NCBI GenBank assembly: GCA_007570785.1
Contig: ML664175.1
Coordinates: 5,675,294 to 5,739,293 of the forward strand
Source: Antilocapra americana
Lineage: Eukaryota; Chordata; Mammalia; Artiodactyla; Antilocapridae
Length of the DNA: 64,000 bases
Direction of reading: 5' to 3'
Part shown: piece by piece, positions 13,805 through 26,081 of the stretch
Position numbering within the stretch: position 1 is the stretch's first letter
Layout: every line of letters starts with the position of its first letter
Translations under genes and position numbers: made by a program
Notes under the pieces: model-generated
Told to the model about the DNA's origin: nothing
What the model saw: the letters and a program-made list of their open reading frames with translations, nothing else
Database searches by the model: none

Positions 13805-14071
13805 CACAGATTAAAAGTAAAAGGATAGAAAAAATATACCATGCAAATATGGCAGAGAAGAAGCAATTCTGACTCCATACTGGAACAGTTTATTTGACTT
13901 GCTTTTCGTTGCTGTTGTTACTATAATCAAACACAAATCCCTGCCTCAGTAAACCCAGCTGCTCTGTCTGACTGTTGGGCTAAAGTGCCTTTCTTCCTCT
14001 CACAGGGAGATAATCTGACCATCCTCGCCTGTGATCGGCTGCAGGAAGGATGAGATCGTTTATGCTCTGTG

Positions 14072-14275
14072 TGCACATTTGCTCAATCGTGTCCACCTCT
14101 TTGGGACCCTATGGAGAGTAGCCTTCTGGGCTCCTCTGTCCATGGAATTTTCCAGGCAAGAATACTTCACTGGTTGCCATTTCCTAATTGAGAAAATCTT
14201 CCTGACCCAGGGATCCAACCCGCATCTCCGGCACTGCAGTGGATTCTCTACCACTGAGTCATCAAGGAAGTCCAA
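14072..14275 (-). mobile_element. Old Bov-tA-type SINE shared by units A and B
   Basis: BovA body then tRNA-like head read on the minus strand, quite diverged. Its partner is at 17745-17925, so it predates the duplication. Confidence 0.75.
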
Positions 14276-14280
14276 TTATT

Positions 14281-15145
14281 AGAGAAATACAAATCAATGA
14301 TACAGTGAGGTATCACACCTAACACCAGTCAGAATGGCCATCATAAAAACATTTACAAACAATAAATGCTGGAGTAGATGTGGAGAAAAGGGAACCCTCT
14401 TACTCTGTTGGTAACAATATATATTGACATAGCCATTATGGAGCAGAGTATGGAGATTCCTTAGAAAACTAGGAATAAAACTACCGTAAGACCCAGTAAC
14501 CCCACTACTGGGCATACTGGGCATATATGAAGAGAAAACCATAACTGAAAAAGACACATGTACCCCAGTGTTCACAGCAGCACTATTTCCAATAGTTGCA
14601 GAACATGGAAGCAACCTAGATGTCCATCAATGGAAGCATGGATAAAGAAGTTGTGATACACACACACACACAGAAATATTACTCAGTCATAAAAAGGAAT
14701 GAAGCTGAGTCACCCGTAGTGATGTGAATGAACCTAAAGTCTGTCATACAGAATGAAGTATGTCAGAAAGAGATAAACAGGTATCATATATTAATGCATA
14801 TAAATGGAATCTAGAAAAATGGTACTGATGAACATATTTGCAGGGCAGAATTAGAGATGCAGATGTAGAAATGGACTTGGGGACACAGTGGTTGAAGGAG
14901 AGGCTGGGATGGATTAAGAGAGTAGCGCTGACATATATACACTACCTTGTATAAGACAGCTAGCTAGCAGGAAGCAGCTGTATAGCCCAGCAACTCAGCT
15001 CAGTGGTCTGTGATGATCTTACGGGTGGGATGGTGAGGGGGTGGAGGGAGGCTCAAGAGGGAGAGAATATATGTATACTTACAGCTCAGTCACATTGTTG
15101 TACAGCAGAAATCAATACAACAGTGTAAAGCCACTATTCAATTAA
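14281..15145 (+). mobile_element. L1 3' tail in unit A
   Basis: ORF2 end to 3' UTR, with ggtatcacac near the start and tacaacagtgtaaagcc at the end. It carries a short (CA)n at 14658-14672. Its counterpart in unit B is 17930-18790. Confidence 0.8.
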
Positions 15146-15950
15146 AAAGAGTAAAAAAAGCCATCTACAACCAATAAATGCTGCAGAAGGAAGGGGAATG
15201 TTCCTGCATTGTTCGTGGGAATGTAAACTGATACAGCCACTATGAAGAACAGTAGGGAAGTTCCTTAGAATATTAAAAATAGAACTACCATATGACCCTG
15301 CCATCCCACTCTGGACATACACACAATGAAAAATCATAATTCAAAGGATACATCCACACCATTGTTCACCAAAGCACTATTTACAATACCTCAGAGAGGG
15401 GAGCAACATAAATGTCCATGAACAGAGAAATGGATAAAGATGATGTGGTACATGTACACAATGCAATGTTACTCAGAAAAAGGACAGAAACTGTGTCATT
15501 TGCATTGACAAGGATGGACCTAGAGACTGTCATACAGAGTTCAGTATGTCAGAAAGAGAAAAACAGATATCATATATAAACATATATATGTGGAAGCTAG
15601 GGAAATGGTATAGATGATCCTATTTGCACAGATGAACAGACACAGACCTAGAGAAAAAAATCTATGGACTTCAAGGTGGGCGGTGGTTGGGTGGGATGAA
15701 CTGGGCGATTTAGATTGACATATATATATACTATTGATACTATGCATAAAACAGATAAATAATGAGATAATAATAATGAGAACCTAATGAACTGCTCAGG
15801 CAACTCATTCAATGGTCTATGGTGACCTAAATGGGAAGCAAATCCAAAAAACAAGGGACATATGTAAACATATACATGATATTTTCTGTATAACAAAAGC
15901 TAAAACATTGTAAAGCAACTATAGTGTATTAAAAATTAATAAAAAATAAA
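15146..15950 (+). mobile_element. Second L1 3' tail in unit A
   Basis: Begins at catctacaaccaataaatgc and ends attaaaaattaataaaaaataaa. It matches 1426-1555 plus 6274-6905. Confidence 0.8.
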
Positions 15951-17428
15951 CCCCCCAAACTCACAGATACAGAGAACTGATTGGTGGTAGCCAGAAGAGG
16001 TGGCTGGTGGTAGGGGAAGTAGCAGAAGGTGGTGAAAAGGTACAAACTTCCCTGTATACAGTAAGTCCTGTGGCTGTAATGTACACCTTGCTGAGTAAAG
16101 CTGATAAACACTGCATTGCTGAGTTGTAAGCTGCTCAGAGAGTAGGTCTTTAAGGGAAAAATTTGTTAAGTATGTGAGGTGATAAATGTCAACTAAACTT
16201 ACTGTGAAAACATTTTACATTATATATTAAATATATATTACTACATATACAGTCACTATGTTGTACATCTAAACTGATATTGTATTCCAATTATATCTCA
16301 ATAAAGTGGAGGGGAAAATCCAAATCCAACCAGCAAACACGTGACTGCCTGCTCCTTTAAACATGAACTAAAGACTGAAATATGCATAACATCAAAGAAT
16401 TTGTCACCAGCAGAACCACATATGAGAAAAGTCAAAATAATGTAAAGGAAGTCAGTCCTCAGGTCAAAACAAAATGGTACGACATGGGGGTCTGGATCTA
16501 CAGAAAAGAGTGAAAAGCAACAGTAGTGGTAAGTGTATTGGGAAATTAGACAAAGACATTTACCTCACTGCATACCTCCCTTTAATAGACAGTTGATGGT
16601 TTTAAGAAAAACTGAAAAAAATTTTTGGTTTTATAATTCATACTGGTGAAATACCTAACAATATCAAAAATGCCAGGGCAGGAGAATGAAGATACACTGT
16701 CAAAGTTCTTACACTGTGTATAAAATGGTGTATTGCTTGAAAGCAGGCTGTGGTAAGAATATATAGTATAAACTGAAGTAAAATAACACAAAGTTATAAC
16801 TACTAAGCCAAGAGGGGAAATAAGGTGAAATTAAAAAGAAAGTTTTCACTAGCCGAAAGGACAGCAGCAATAGAGAAAAAAGGGAGCAAAGGATGGATGA
16901 GACACTAGCAAGACAGTTAAACCAACCGTATGGAAAATAACATTAGATGTAAAAGTGTAAACCAAAATCATGGAAACTTTTCTCAAAGGGCTGGATGGAA
17001 AATAGTTGACCTTTGCCAAGTTATAAAGTCTCTGTTGCAACTATGTTAATTCTGCTGCTGTAGCACAAAAGCAGCCATAGTCAATACATTAAGAAATGGA
17101 TGTGATTATGTTCCAATTAAATGCTTTTTACAAAGTCAGAAAGTCTACCAGGCCATAGCTTACCAGTCCCGTGAACCTCAACTCTGAGGCAGAAGCAGAC
17201 TGGAGGAAAAAGCATGACCTAAATATAAGCTGCCTACAAAAATTATTTTAATATGAGACCCACAGACTAAAAGTAAAAGGAAGGAAAAGGATACACTGTG
17301 TGAATATGACAGAGAAGAAGCAATTCTGATTCCATCTTGGAACTGTTTCTTTGACTTGCTTTCCTGCTGTTGTTATTATAATTATACATAAGACCCTACC
17401 TCAGAAAACCCAGCTCCTCTGCCTGACT

Positions 17429-17641
17429 CATTGGAAAAGACCCTGATGCTGGGCAGGATTGGGGGCAGGAGGAGAAGGGGACGACAGAGGATGAGATGGC
17501 TGGATGGCATCACCGACTCGATGGACATGGGTTTGGGTGGACTCTGGGAGTTGGTGTTGGACAGGGAGGCCTGGCGTGCTGTGGTTCATGGGGTCGCAAA
17601 GAGTCGGACATGACTGAGCAACTGAACTGAACTGAACTGAA
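17429..17641 (+). mobile_element. BovB 3' end, absent from the paralogous unit
   Basis: The last 213 bases of BovB, ending in repeated ctgaa. CTGCCTGACT flanks it exactly at 17419-17428 and 17642-17651. The empty site in unit A is 13964-13973. Confidence 0.93.
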
Positions 17642-17744
17642 CTGCCTGACTGCTGGACTAAAGTAACTTTGTTCACTCACAGGGAGATAATCGGACCTCC
17701 CCCCCTGTGGTTGGCTGCAGGAAGGAAGGGACTGTGTGTGCTGT

Positions 17745-17925
17745 GTGTGTCTGACTCTTGGGGACCCCATGGACTGTACGTAGCCTGCTGGGCTCCTCAG
17801 TCCATGGAATTTTCAAGGCAGGAATACTGGAACGGGTTGCCATTTCCTACTTGAGGGGATCTTCTTGACCTAGGGATCCAGCTGACGTCTCCTGCACTGC
17901 AGTGGATTCTTTATGCTGAGGCAAT
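17745..17925 (-). mobile_element. Old Bov-tA-type SINE, unit B partner
   Basis: The same element and position as 14072-14275 in unit A; the head is shortened near ttatgctgagg. Confidence 0.75.
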
Positions 17926-17929
17926 TATT

Positions 17930-18790
17930 AGAGAAATACAAGTCAAAACTACAATGAGGTATCACCTCCCACCAATCAGAATGGCCATCATAAAAGTATC
18001 TACGAACAATAAATGCTGGAGAGGGAGTGGAGAAAAGGGAACCCTCCTATCCTGTTGTTGACAACGTATACTGATAGAGCCGCTATGGAGAAGAGGGTTG
18101 AGATTCCTTAAAAACACTAGGAACATGACCCAGCAATCCCACTACTGGGCTTGAATGCAGAGAAAACCTGTAACTGACAAAGACACATGTACCCTAACGT
18201 TCAAAGAAGCACTATTCCCAATAGCCAGGACATGGAAGCAATCCAGATGTCCATCGACAGATGCATGGATTAAGAAGTTGTGATATATGTATATACAGTG
18301 GAATATTACTCAGTCATAAAAAGGAATGAAATTGAGTCAGTACTAGTGAGGTGGATGAACCTAGATCTGTCATACAGAGGGAAGTCAAGTCAGAAAGAGA
18401 GAAGTATCACATATTTTTGCATATATACGGAATCCAGAAAAATGGCAGTGATGAATCGATTTGCAGGGCAGGAATAGAGATGCAGATGCAGAGAACAGAC
18501 TTGCTGAAACAGCAGGAGAAGCAGTGGGTGGGATGAATTGAGAGAGTTAAACTCAAGTATATACACTACCATATGTAAAATAAACAGCTAGCAGGAAGCA
18601 GCTGTATAGCTGAGGCAGCTTGGATCAGTGTTCTGTGATGATCTTATGGGTGGTGTGGTGGGGGTGGGAGGGAGGTTCACGAGGGAGGGAAAAGATGTAT
18701 ACTTAAAGCTGATTCATGTTGCTGTACAGCAAAAAGCAATACAACATAGTAAGGCAACTATCCTCTGATTAAATATAGTAAAAAAAAAAA
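17930..18790 (+). mobile_element. L1 3' tail in unit B
   Basis: Counterpart of 14281-15130. It ends in a poly(A)-like run at 18780-18791. Confidence 0.8.
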
Positions 18791-19034
18791 ACCAATAACC
18801 AAAAACGGAGTCTATAACCAATAAATGATGGAGAGGGTATGGAGGAAAGGAAATGCACCTGCACTGTTGGTGGGAATGTAAATTGATACAGCCACTATGG
18901 AGAGCAATATTCAGGTTCCTTACAAAACTAAAAATAGAACTACCATATGATCCAGCAATCCAACTCATGGGCATTTTCCCAAAGAAAATAATAATTCAAA
19001 AAGATACATTCACACCAATGTTCACTGCAGCACT

Positions 19035-19649
19035 TCATGGCAGATGGATGAGGAGACAGTGGGAACAGTAGCTGACTTTATTTTTTGGGCTCCAAAATCA
19101 CTGCAGATGGTGACTGCAGCCATGAAATTAAAAGACACTTACTCCTTGGAAGGAAAGTTATGACCAACCTAGATAGCATATTAAAAAGCAGAGACATTAC
19201 TTTGCAAACAAAGGTCTGTCTAGTCAAGGCTATGGTTTTTCCAGTGGTTGTGTATGTGAGAGTTGGATGGTAAAGAAAGGTGAGCGCCGAAGAACTGATG
19301 CTTTTGAACTGTGGTGTTGGAGAAAGCTCTTGAGAGTCCCTGGGACTGCAAGGAGATCCAACCAGTCCATCCTAAAGAACATCAGTCCTAGGTGTTCACT
19401 GCAAGGACTGATGTTGAAGCTGAAACTCCAATACTTTGGCCACCTCATGTGAAGAGCTGACTCAATGGGGGAAAGACCCTGATGCTGGGAAAGATTGAGT
19501 GCAGGAGGAGGAGGGGAAGACAGAGGATGAGGGGCTGGATGGCATGGGTTTGGGTGGACTCCGGGAGTTGGTGATGGACAGGGAGGCCTGTCGTGCTGCA
19601 GTTCATGGGGTTGCAAAGAGTTGGACATGACTGAGTGACTGAACTGAAC
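19035..19649 (+). mobile_element. BovB 3' fragment with 13-bp target duplication
   Basis: Reverse transcriptase C-terminal region (KITADGDCSHEIKRHLLLGR sense) to the ctgaactgaact tail, with frame breaks. TCACTGCAGCACT flanks it exactly at 19022-19034 and 19650-19662. Confidence 0.93.
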
Positions 19650-20031
19650 TCACTGCAGCACTATTTAAAACAGCCAGGACAGGGAAGCAACATAAATTCC
19701 AATCAACAGAGGAATGGATAAAGAAGATTTGGTACATGTATACACTGGAATATTACTCAGCCATTAAAAAGAATGAAATAACGCCATTTATAGCAACATG
19801 GATGGACTTAGAGATTGCCCTATTGAATGAAATCAGACAGAGAAGGATTAATATTGTATGGCATGCCTTATGATACAACAAACTTATTTACAAAACAGAA
19901 AAATGATACAAATGAACTTATTTATAAAACAGAAACAGACTCACAGACTAAGAGAACAAACTGATAGTTGCCAGGGAGAAGAATAAGGAGAAGAGATAGG
20001 AATTTGGGGATTGACATGAACATGTATGCTT

Positions 20032-20215
20032 GTCTAATTGCTTCAATTGTGTCTGACCCTTTGTGACTCTATGGACTGTAACCCACCAAGCTCCTCTGTC
20101 CATGGGGATTCTTCAGGCAAGAATAATGGTAGGCTGCCATGCCCTCCTCCAAAGGATCTTCCCAACCTAAGTATCAAACCCGCACCTCCTGTGTCTCCTG
20201 CTGTATTTAAAATGG
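20032..20215 (-). mobile_element. Bov-tA-type SINE
   Basis: BovA body in minus sense (gtgtctgaccctttgtgac, tccatggggattcttcagg) and a short degenerate head. Diverged. Confidence 0.75.
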
Positions 20216-20523
20216 ATAACCAACAAAGTCCTACTCTTTAGCACAAGGAAGTCTGCTCAATGATATGTGGCAGCTGAGATGGAAAGGGAGTTTGGGGGAG
20301 AATGGATACATGTATATGTATGGCTGAGGCCCTTTGCTGTCCACCTGAAACTATCGCAACATTGTTCATCAAGCTCTACATCAGTACAAACTAAAAAGCT
20401 AAACCAAAAAATCCAGTATGTTACTGGCACACAAATAGAAAATATAAATCAATGGAACAAGACAGAGATCCCAGAAATAAACCCACAGCTATGGTCAATT
20501 AATCTATGATAAAGGAGGCAAGG

Positions 20524-21487
20524 TCAAGAAGCAACAGTTAGAACTGGACATGGAACAACGGACTGGTTCCAAATTGGGAAAGGACTACGTCAAGGCTGTA
20601 TATTGTCACCCTGCTTATTTAACTTATATGCAGAATACATCCTGAGAAATGCTGGGCTGGATGAAGCACAAGCTGAATCAAGATTGCCAGGAGAAATATC
20701 AATAACCTCAGATACACAGAGGACACCACTCTTATGCCAGAAAGTGAAGAAGAACTAAAGAGCCTCTTGATGAAAGTCAAAGAGGAGAGTGAAAAAGTTG
20801 GCTTAAAACTTAACATTCAAAAAACTAAGATCATGGCATCCAGTCCCATCATTTCACAGCAAGTAGACAGGGAAAAAATGGAAACAGTGACAGACTATTT
20901 TCTTGGGCTCCAAATCATGGCAGATGGTGACTGCAGCCATGAAATTAAAAGATGCTTGCTCCTTGGAAGAAAAGTTATGACCAACCTAGACAGCATATTA
21001 AAAAGCAGAGACATTACTTTGTCAGCAAAGGTTTGCCTGGTCAAAGCTATGGTTTTTCCAGTGGTCATGTATGGATGTGAGAGTTGGACCATAAAAAAAA
21101 ACTGAGTGCCAAATAATTGATGCTTTTGAACTGTGGAGTTGGAGAAGATTCTTGAGAGTTCCTGGGACTGCAAGGAGAACCAACCAGTCCATCCTAAAGG
21201 AAATCAGTCCTGAATGTTCACTGGAAGGACTGATGCTGAATCTGAAGCTCCAGTACTTTGGCCACCTGATGCAAAGGGCTGACTCATTGGAAAAGACCCT
21301 GATGCTGGGAAAGATTGAGGGCAGGAGGAGAAGGGGATGACAGAGGATGAGATGGTTGGATGGCATCACCGACTCAATGGACAGAAATTTGAGCAAGCTC
21401 TGGGAGTTGTAATGGACAAGGAAGCCTGGCATGCTGCAGTCCATGGGGTTGCAAAGAGTCAGATATGACTAAGTGACTAAACTGAAC
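20524..21487 (+). mobile_element. BovB fragment (RT core to 3' end) inside L1
   Basis: Contains the RT region around KMETVTDYFLGLQIMADGDC and the usual 3' end. It has stops and frameshifts (for example a premature stop at VMYGCESWTIKKN). GGAGGCAAGG flanks it at 20514-20523 and 21488-21497. Confidence 0.93.
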
Positions 21488-22280
21488 GGAGGCAAGGCTA
21501 TACAGTGCAGGAAGGACAGTCTCTTCAATAAATGGTGCTGGAAAACCTGGACAGCTACATGTAAAAAATAAAATTAGAAAACTCTTTATCACCATACACA
21601 AAAATAAGCTCAAAATGGATTAAAGATCTAAGTGTAAGACCAGACACTATAAAACTCTTAGAGGAAAACAAAGGCAGAACACTCTCTGACATAAATTACA
21701 GCACCATCTTTTTCAATCCCTCTCCCAGAGTTATGGAAACAAAAATGAAAATAAACAAATGGGACCTAATTAAACTCAAACACTTCTGTACAGCAAAGGA
21801 AACCATAAACAAAACAAAAAGATAATCCACAGAATGGGAGAAAATATTTATAAATGATGTGACTGACAAGGGATTAGTTTCAAAAATTTACACACAGCTC
21901 AGGGGGCTTAATATCATAAAAACAAACAACTCAATCAAAAAATGGGTAGAAGTCCCACAGAGACATTTTTCCAAATAAGGCATACAAATGGCCAAGAGGC
22001 ACATGAAAAGGTGCACAACATCATTAATTATTAGAGAAATGCAAATCAAAACTATAATGAGATATCACCTCACACCCATCAGAACAGCCATCATTAAAAA
22101 AATCAACAAACAATAGATGCTGGGGTGGGTGAGGAGAGAAGGGAAATCTCTTACGCTGTTGGTAGGAATGCAAACTAGTATAGCTACCGTGGAGAAGATT
22201 ATGGAGCATCCTTTAAAGAATAGGAATAAAACTACAAATATGACCTAGTAATCCCACTAATGGGCATGTACCCTGAGAAA

Positions 22281-22478
22281 GAAAGAAAGAAAAGTCTCTC
22301 AGTCATGTGACCCCATGGAGTGTAGCCTACCAGGCTCCTCTGTCTATGGGATTTTCCACGCAGGAGTACTGGAGTGGGTTGCTATTTCCTTCTCCAGGGG
22401 ATCTTCCTGACCCAGGGATTGAACCCAGGTCTCCAGCATTGCAGGCAGATACTTTACTGTCTGAGCCACCAGGGAAGC
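22281..22478 (-). mobile_element. Bov-tA SINE inside L1
   Basis: A gaaa-rich tail, then BovA body and tRNA-like head on the minus strand. CCTGAGAAA at 22272-22280 and 22479-22487 is the target duplication. Confidence 0.92.
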
Positions 22479-23105
22479 CTGAGAAAACCATAATTCAAAG
22501 AAGCTCACATACCCCAGTGTCCACTACAGCCCTGTTTACGACAGCCAGGACATGGAAGCAATTGAGATATCCATCAACAGATGAATTCCTAATGAAGTTA
22601 CGGTATATATATACAATGGAATATTACTCAGCCACAAAAAGAAATCAATCTTGAATCAGTTAATCTGAAGTGGATGAACCTAGAGGGGATTATATGGAGT
22701 GAAATCAGTCAGAAAAAGAAAAACAAATATTATCTATTAACACATATATGTGGAATCTAGAAAAAGGGTACTGATGAGCCTATTTGCAGGGCGGGCATAG
22801 AGACACAGACGTCGAGAATGGGCTTGTGGACACTGCAGGGTAAGGGGAGCGTGGGACAGACTGAGTGGGTAGTACTAAAACATATACATTACCGTGTGTG
22901 AAATAGCTAGCTAGCAGGAAGCTGCTGTATAACACAGGGAGCTCAGCCCAGTGCTCTGTCACGACTCTGGGGTGGGATGGGGAGCTGGGGGGGCGTTGAG
23001 GTGGAGGGGATATATGTATACATATGGCTGATTCATGCTGTTGTACGGTAGAAGCCAACACAACACTATAAAGCAATTTTCCTCTGATTAAAAATAAATT
23101 TTAAA

Positions 23106-23975
23106 AAATTACGCTTAAAAAACAAAAGACAGTTGCTGTATGATTCAGCAATCCCATTCATGGGCACATATCTGTAGAAAAACATGATCTGAAAGGATAT
23201 ATGTATGCCAATGTTCACCACAGCACTGTTTAAAATAGCCAAGACACAGAATCAACCTAAATGTCCACTGACAGAGGAATGGATAAAGACTATGTGGTAC
23301 AAATAGTCAATGGAGTATTACTCAGCCATTAGAAAGAGTGAAATAGTGACTTCTCTGGTGGTCCAGTGGTTAAGATTTTGCCTGCAAATGCAGGAGGTGA
23401 GAGTTTAATCCCTAAGATCCCTCTCGCCTTGAGGCCAAAAAACTAAAACATAAAACAGAAGCAGTATTGTAACAAATTCAATAAACACTTTAAAAATGAC
23501 TCACATTTAAAAAAATCTTAAAAAAAAGAATGAAACAATGCCATTTGCACCAACAGTGATGGACCTACAGATTATCATACTGAGTGAAGTCAGAGAAAGA
23601 CAAATATATGATATCGCTTATATGTGGAATCTAAAAAATGATACAAATGAATTTACAAAAGAGAAACAGATTCACAGTCTTAGAGAACAAGCTTTTGGTT
23701 ACCAGAGGGGAATGGGCAGGGGTGTGGGGGGTGGGAAGGATAGTTAGAAGTTTGGGATTAACATACACATAATACTATATATAAAATAAATAAACAATAA
23801 GGACCTATTGCTCAATAATAAGGAACTCTGCTCAATAATATTTAACAAGCTAAATGGGAAAAGAATTTGAAGAAAAGTTACATATTTATGCTAATTGAAT
23901 CACTTTGCTGTACACCTGAAACTAACACAATATTGTTTATCAAGTAAACTCCAAAAGAAATAAAAAGTTAAAAAA
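23106..23975 (+). mobile_element. L1 3' tail, second subfamily, with a CHR-type SINE
   Basis: ORF2 end (ttgctgtatgattcagcaatc) to the 3' UTR ending acaatattgtttatcaag. A tRNA-Glu SINE of the CHR type (gacttctctggtggtccagtg, about 23345-23525) interrupts it. Confidence 0.78.
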
Positions 23976-23984
23976 AAATCAGTT

Positions 23985-24326
23985 TAAGCCGATAAGGAAA
24001 TTTATCAAGCCCCAGGTAGCTTCAGGCACACTTAAATTATGAGATTTCAGTCATGTCATCAAAACTGTTTCGCCACACTCCAATCTACCCCCAATCTCTA
24101 ACCTCTGTTCTGTGACCTCTTCTCTGTGGGAAGGCAAAACATTCTCTCCAGATGCTATTCCCAGCGGTGACATAAGTCAAAGAGCTGGAATATGTCTGGC
24201 AAGAACACAGGACCTGTGTGAAGAAAATTGTAAGAGACCTAAATAAATGGAACAGAAGTTCATGTTCTTAGAAGGGAAAATGCAATATTGTAAACATACT
24301 ACTTATTTACAAAGTTATTTATAATC
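23985..24326. other. Unannotated stretch
   Basis: No gene, SINE or LINE recognised. It ends with the left target duplication TATTTATAATC (24316-24326). Confidence 0.5.
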
Positions 24327-25789
24327 GGCTGCTGCAGCTAAGTCGCTTCAGTCATGTCCGACTCTGTGTGACCCCATCGATTGCAGCCCACCAGGCTCCC
24401 CCGTCCCTGGGTTTCTCTGGCAAGAACACTGGAGTGGGTTGCCATTTCCTTCTCCAGTGCATGAAAGTGAAAAGTGAAATGAACTTCCAGATGTTCAAGC
24501 TGGTTTTAGAAAAGGCAAAGGAACTAGAGATCAAATTGCCAACATCTGCTGGATTATCGAAAAAGCAAGAGAGTTCCAGAAAAACATCTATTTCTACTTT
24601 ATTGACTATGCCAAAGCCTTTGTGTGGATCACAATAAACTGTGGAAAATTCTGAAAGAGATGGGAATACCAGACCACCTGACCTGTCTCTTGAGAAACCT
24701 GTATGCAGGTCAGGAAGCAACAGAACTGGACGTGTAACAACAGACTGGTTCCAAATAGGAAAAGGAGTGCGTCAGGGCTGTATATTGTCACCCTGCTGAT
24801 TTAACTTATATGCAGAGTACATCATGAGAAACGCTGGGCTGGAGGAAGCACAAGCTGGAATCAAGATTGCCAAGAGAAATATCAATAGCCTCAGATATGC
24901 AGATGACACCACCCTTATGGCAGAAAGTGAAGAGGAACTAAAAAGCCTCTTGATGAAAGTGAAAGAGGAGAGTGAAAAAGTTGGCTTATAGCTCAACATT
25001 CAGAAAACTAAGATCATGGCATCTGGTCCCATAACTTCATGGGAAATAGATGGGGAAACAGTGGAAACAGTGGCTGACTTTATGTTTTTGGGCTCCAAAA
25101 TCACTGCAGATGGTGATTGCAGCCATGAAATTAAAAGAAGCTTACTCCTTGGAAGGAAAGTTATGACCAACCTAGATATCATATTTAAAAGCAGAGACAT
25201 TACTTTGTCAACAAAGGTCCATCTAGTCAAGGCTATGGTTTTTCCAGAAGTCATGTATGGATGTGAGAGTTGGATGGTAAAGAAAGCTGAGCGCCGAAGA
25301 ATTGATGCTTTTGAACGGTGGTGTTGGAGAAGACTTTTGAGAGTCCCTTGGATTGTAAGGAGATCCAACCAGTCATCCTAAAGGAGATCAGTCTTGGGTG
25401 TTCTTTGGAAGGACTGATGTTGAAGCTGAAACTCCAATACTTTGGCCACCTCATGTGAAGAATCGACTCATTGGAAAAGACCCTGATGCTGGGAAGGATT
25501 AGGGGCAGGAGGAGAAGGGGACGACAGAGGATGAGATGGCTGGATGGCATCATCGACTTGATGGACATGGGTTTGGGTGGACTCTGGGAGTTGGTGAGGG
25601 ACAGGGAAGCCTGGCGTGCTGCAATTCATGGGGTCGCAGAGTCCGACACGACTGAGAGACTGAACTGAACTGAAGTTGCTCAGTCGTGTCTGACTCTTCG
25701 CGATCTCATGGACTGTAGCCTATCAGGCTCCTCTGTCCATGGGATTTTCCAGGCAAGAGTACTGGAGTGGGTTGCCATTTCCTTCTCCA
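24327..25789 (+). mobile_element. BOV-A2 SINE split by a BovB insertion
   Basis: 24327-24479 is the first BovA unit of BOV-A2 (ggctgctgcagctaagtcgc) and 25675-25789 is the second. The exact repeat TATTTATAATC at 24316-24326 and 25790-25800 bounds the pair, so they are one insertion. BovB fills the gap. Confidence 0.92.
24480..25674 (+). mobile_element. BovB fragment nested in BOV-A2
   Basis: RT middle region onward (SPADLTYMQSTS sense near 24790, MFLGSKITADGDCSHEIKR at 25083) to the ctgaactgaactgaa end. It has internal stops and frame breaks and is 5' truncated. Confidence 0.93.
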
Positions 25790-25800
25790 TATTTATAATC

Positions 25801-26073
25801 TAATCCCATTCTATCAAAATCCTAAAGCAATGTCTTAGTGTATTCTTTATTAACTGGTTTTCAGAATTCATTTTAATACACAAAAATAGCCAAGGATTTT
25901 TTTAAAAGAGCAGAATGGTGGAGGAGACTAAACCATAAAACCAGATGTTCAAATATGCCATAAACACATAGTAATTGAGACAGTGTTATTAGTAAAGAAG
26001 AAGATATGTCTACACTCTAGATAATACATTCAAATTAGCTAGGAAAAAATGGACCATCTATAAACAAGGCTGA
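25801..26073. other. Unannotated stretch between BOV-A2 and solo LTR
   Basis: AT-rich sequence; nothing recognised. Confidence 0.5.
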
Positions 26074-26081
26074 AATACTAC

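Larger units (their letters stand above)
12258..15950 (+). repeat. Tandem array unit A
   Basis: The order is: a ccccaaactcatagatacagag start, about 2 kb of unnamed sequence, a minus-strand Bov-tA-like SINE (14072-14275), an L1 tail (14281-15130), and a second L1 tail (15150-15950). The same order and sequence recur in the next unit with frequent single-base differences. Unit-specific insert: a SINE at 13592-13804. Confidence 0.85.
15951..19000 (+). repeat. Tandem array unit B
   Basis: A diverged duplicate of 12258-15200: matching landmarks are the start (15951), ggtctggatctacag (16488), the block at 16940-17260, the minus SINE (17745-17925) and the L1 tail (17930-18780). Unit-specific insert: BovB at 17429-17641. 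Beyond about 19000 the L1 belongs to another subfamily and the match ends. Confidence 0.85.
18805..20395 (+). mobile_element. L1 3' tail of a second subfamily, holding BovB and SINE insertions
   Basis: L1 ORF2 end ([18 protein letters not shown] sense) at 18830-19034, resuming at 19663 and ending near 20395 with cacctgaaactatcgcaac. BovB at 19035-19649 and a SINE at 20032-20215 are inside. Confidence 0.8.
20396..23105 (+). mobile_element. L1 ORF2 3' part and tail, with BovB and SINE insertions
   Basis: Starts within ORF2 (IENINQWNKTEIPEINPQLW sense), continues at 21498-22271 and 22488-23105 and ends in an A-rich stretch. It is interrupted by BovB (20524-21487) and Bov-tA (22281-22478). Confidence 0.85.
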
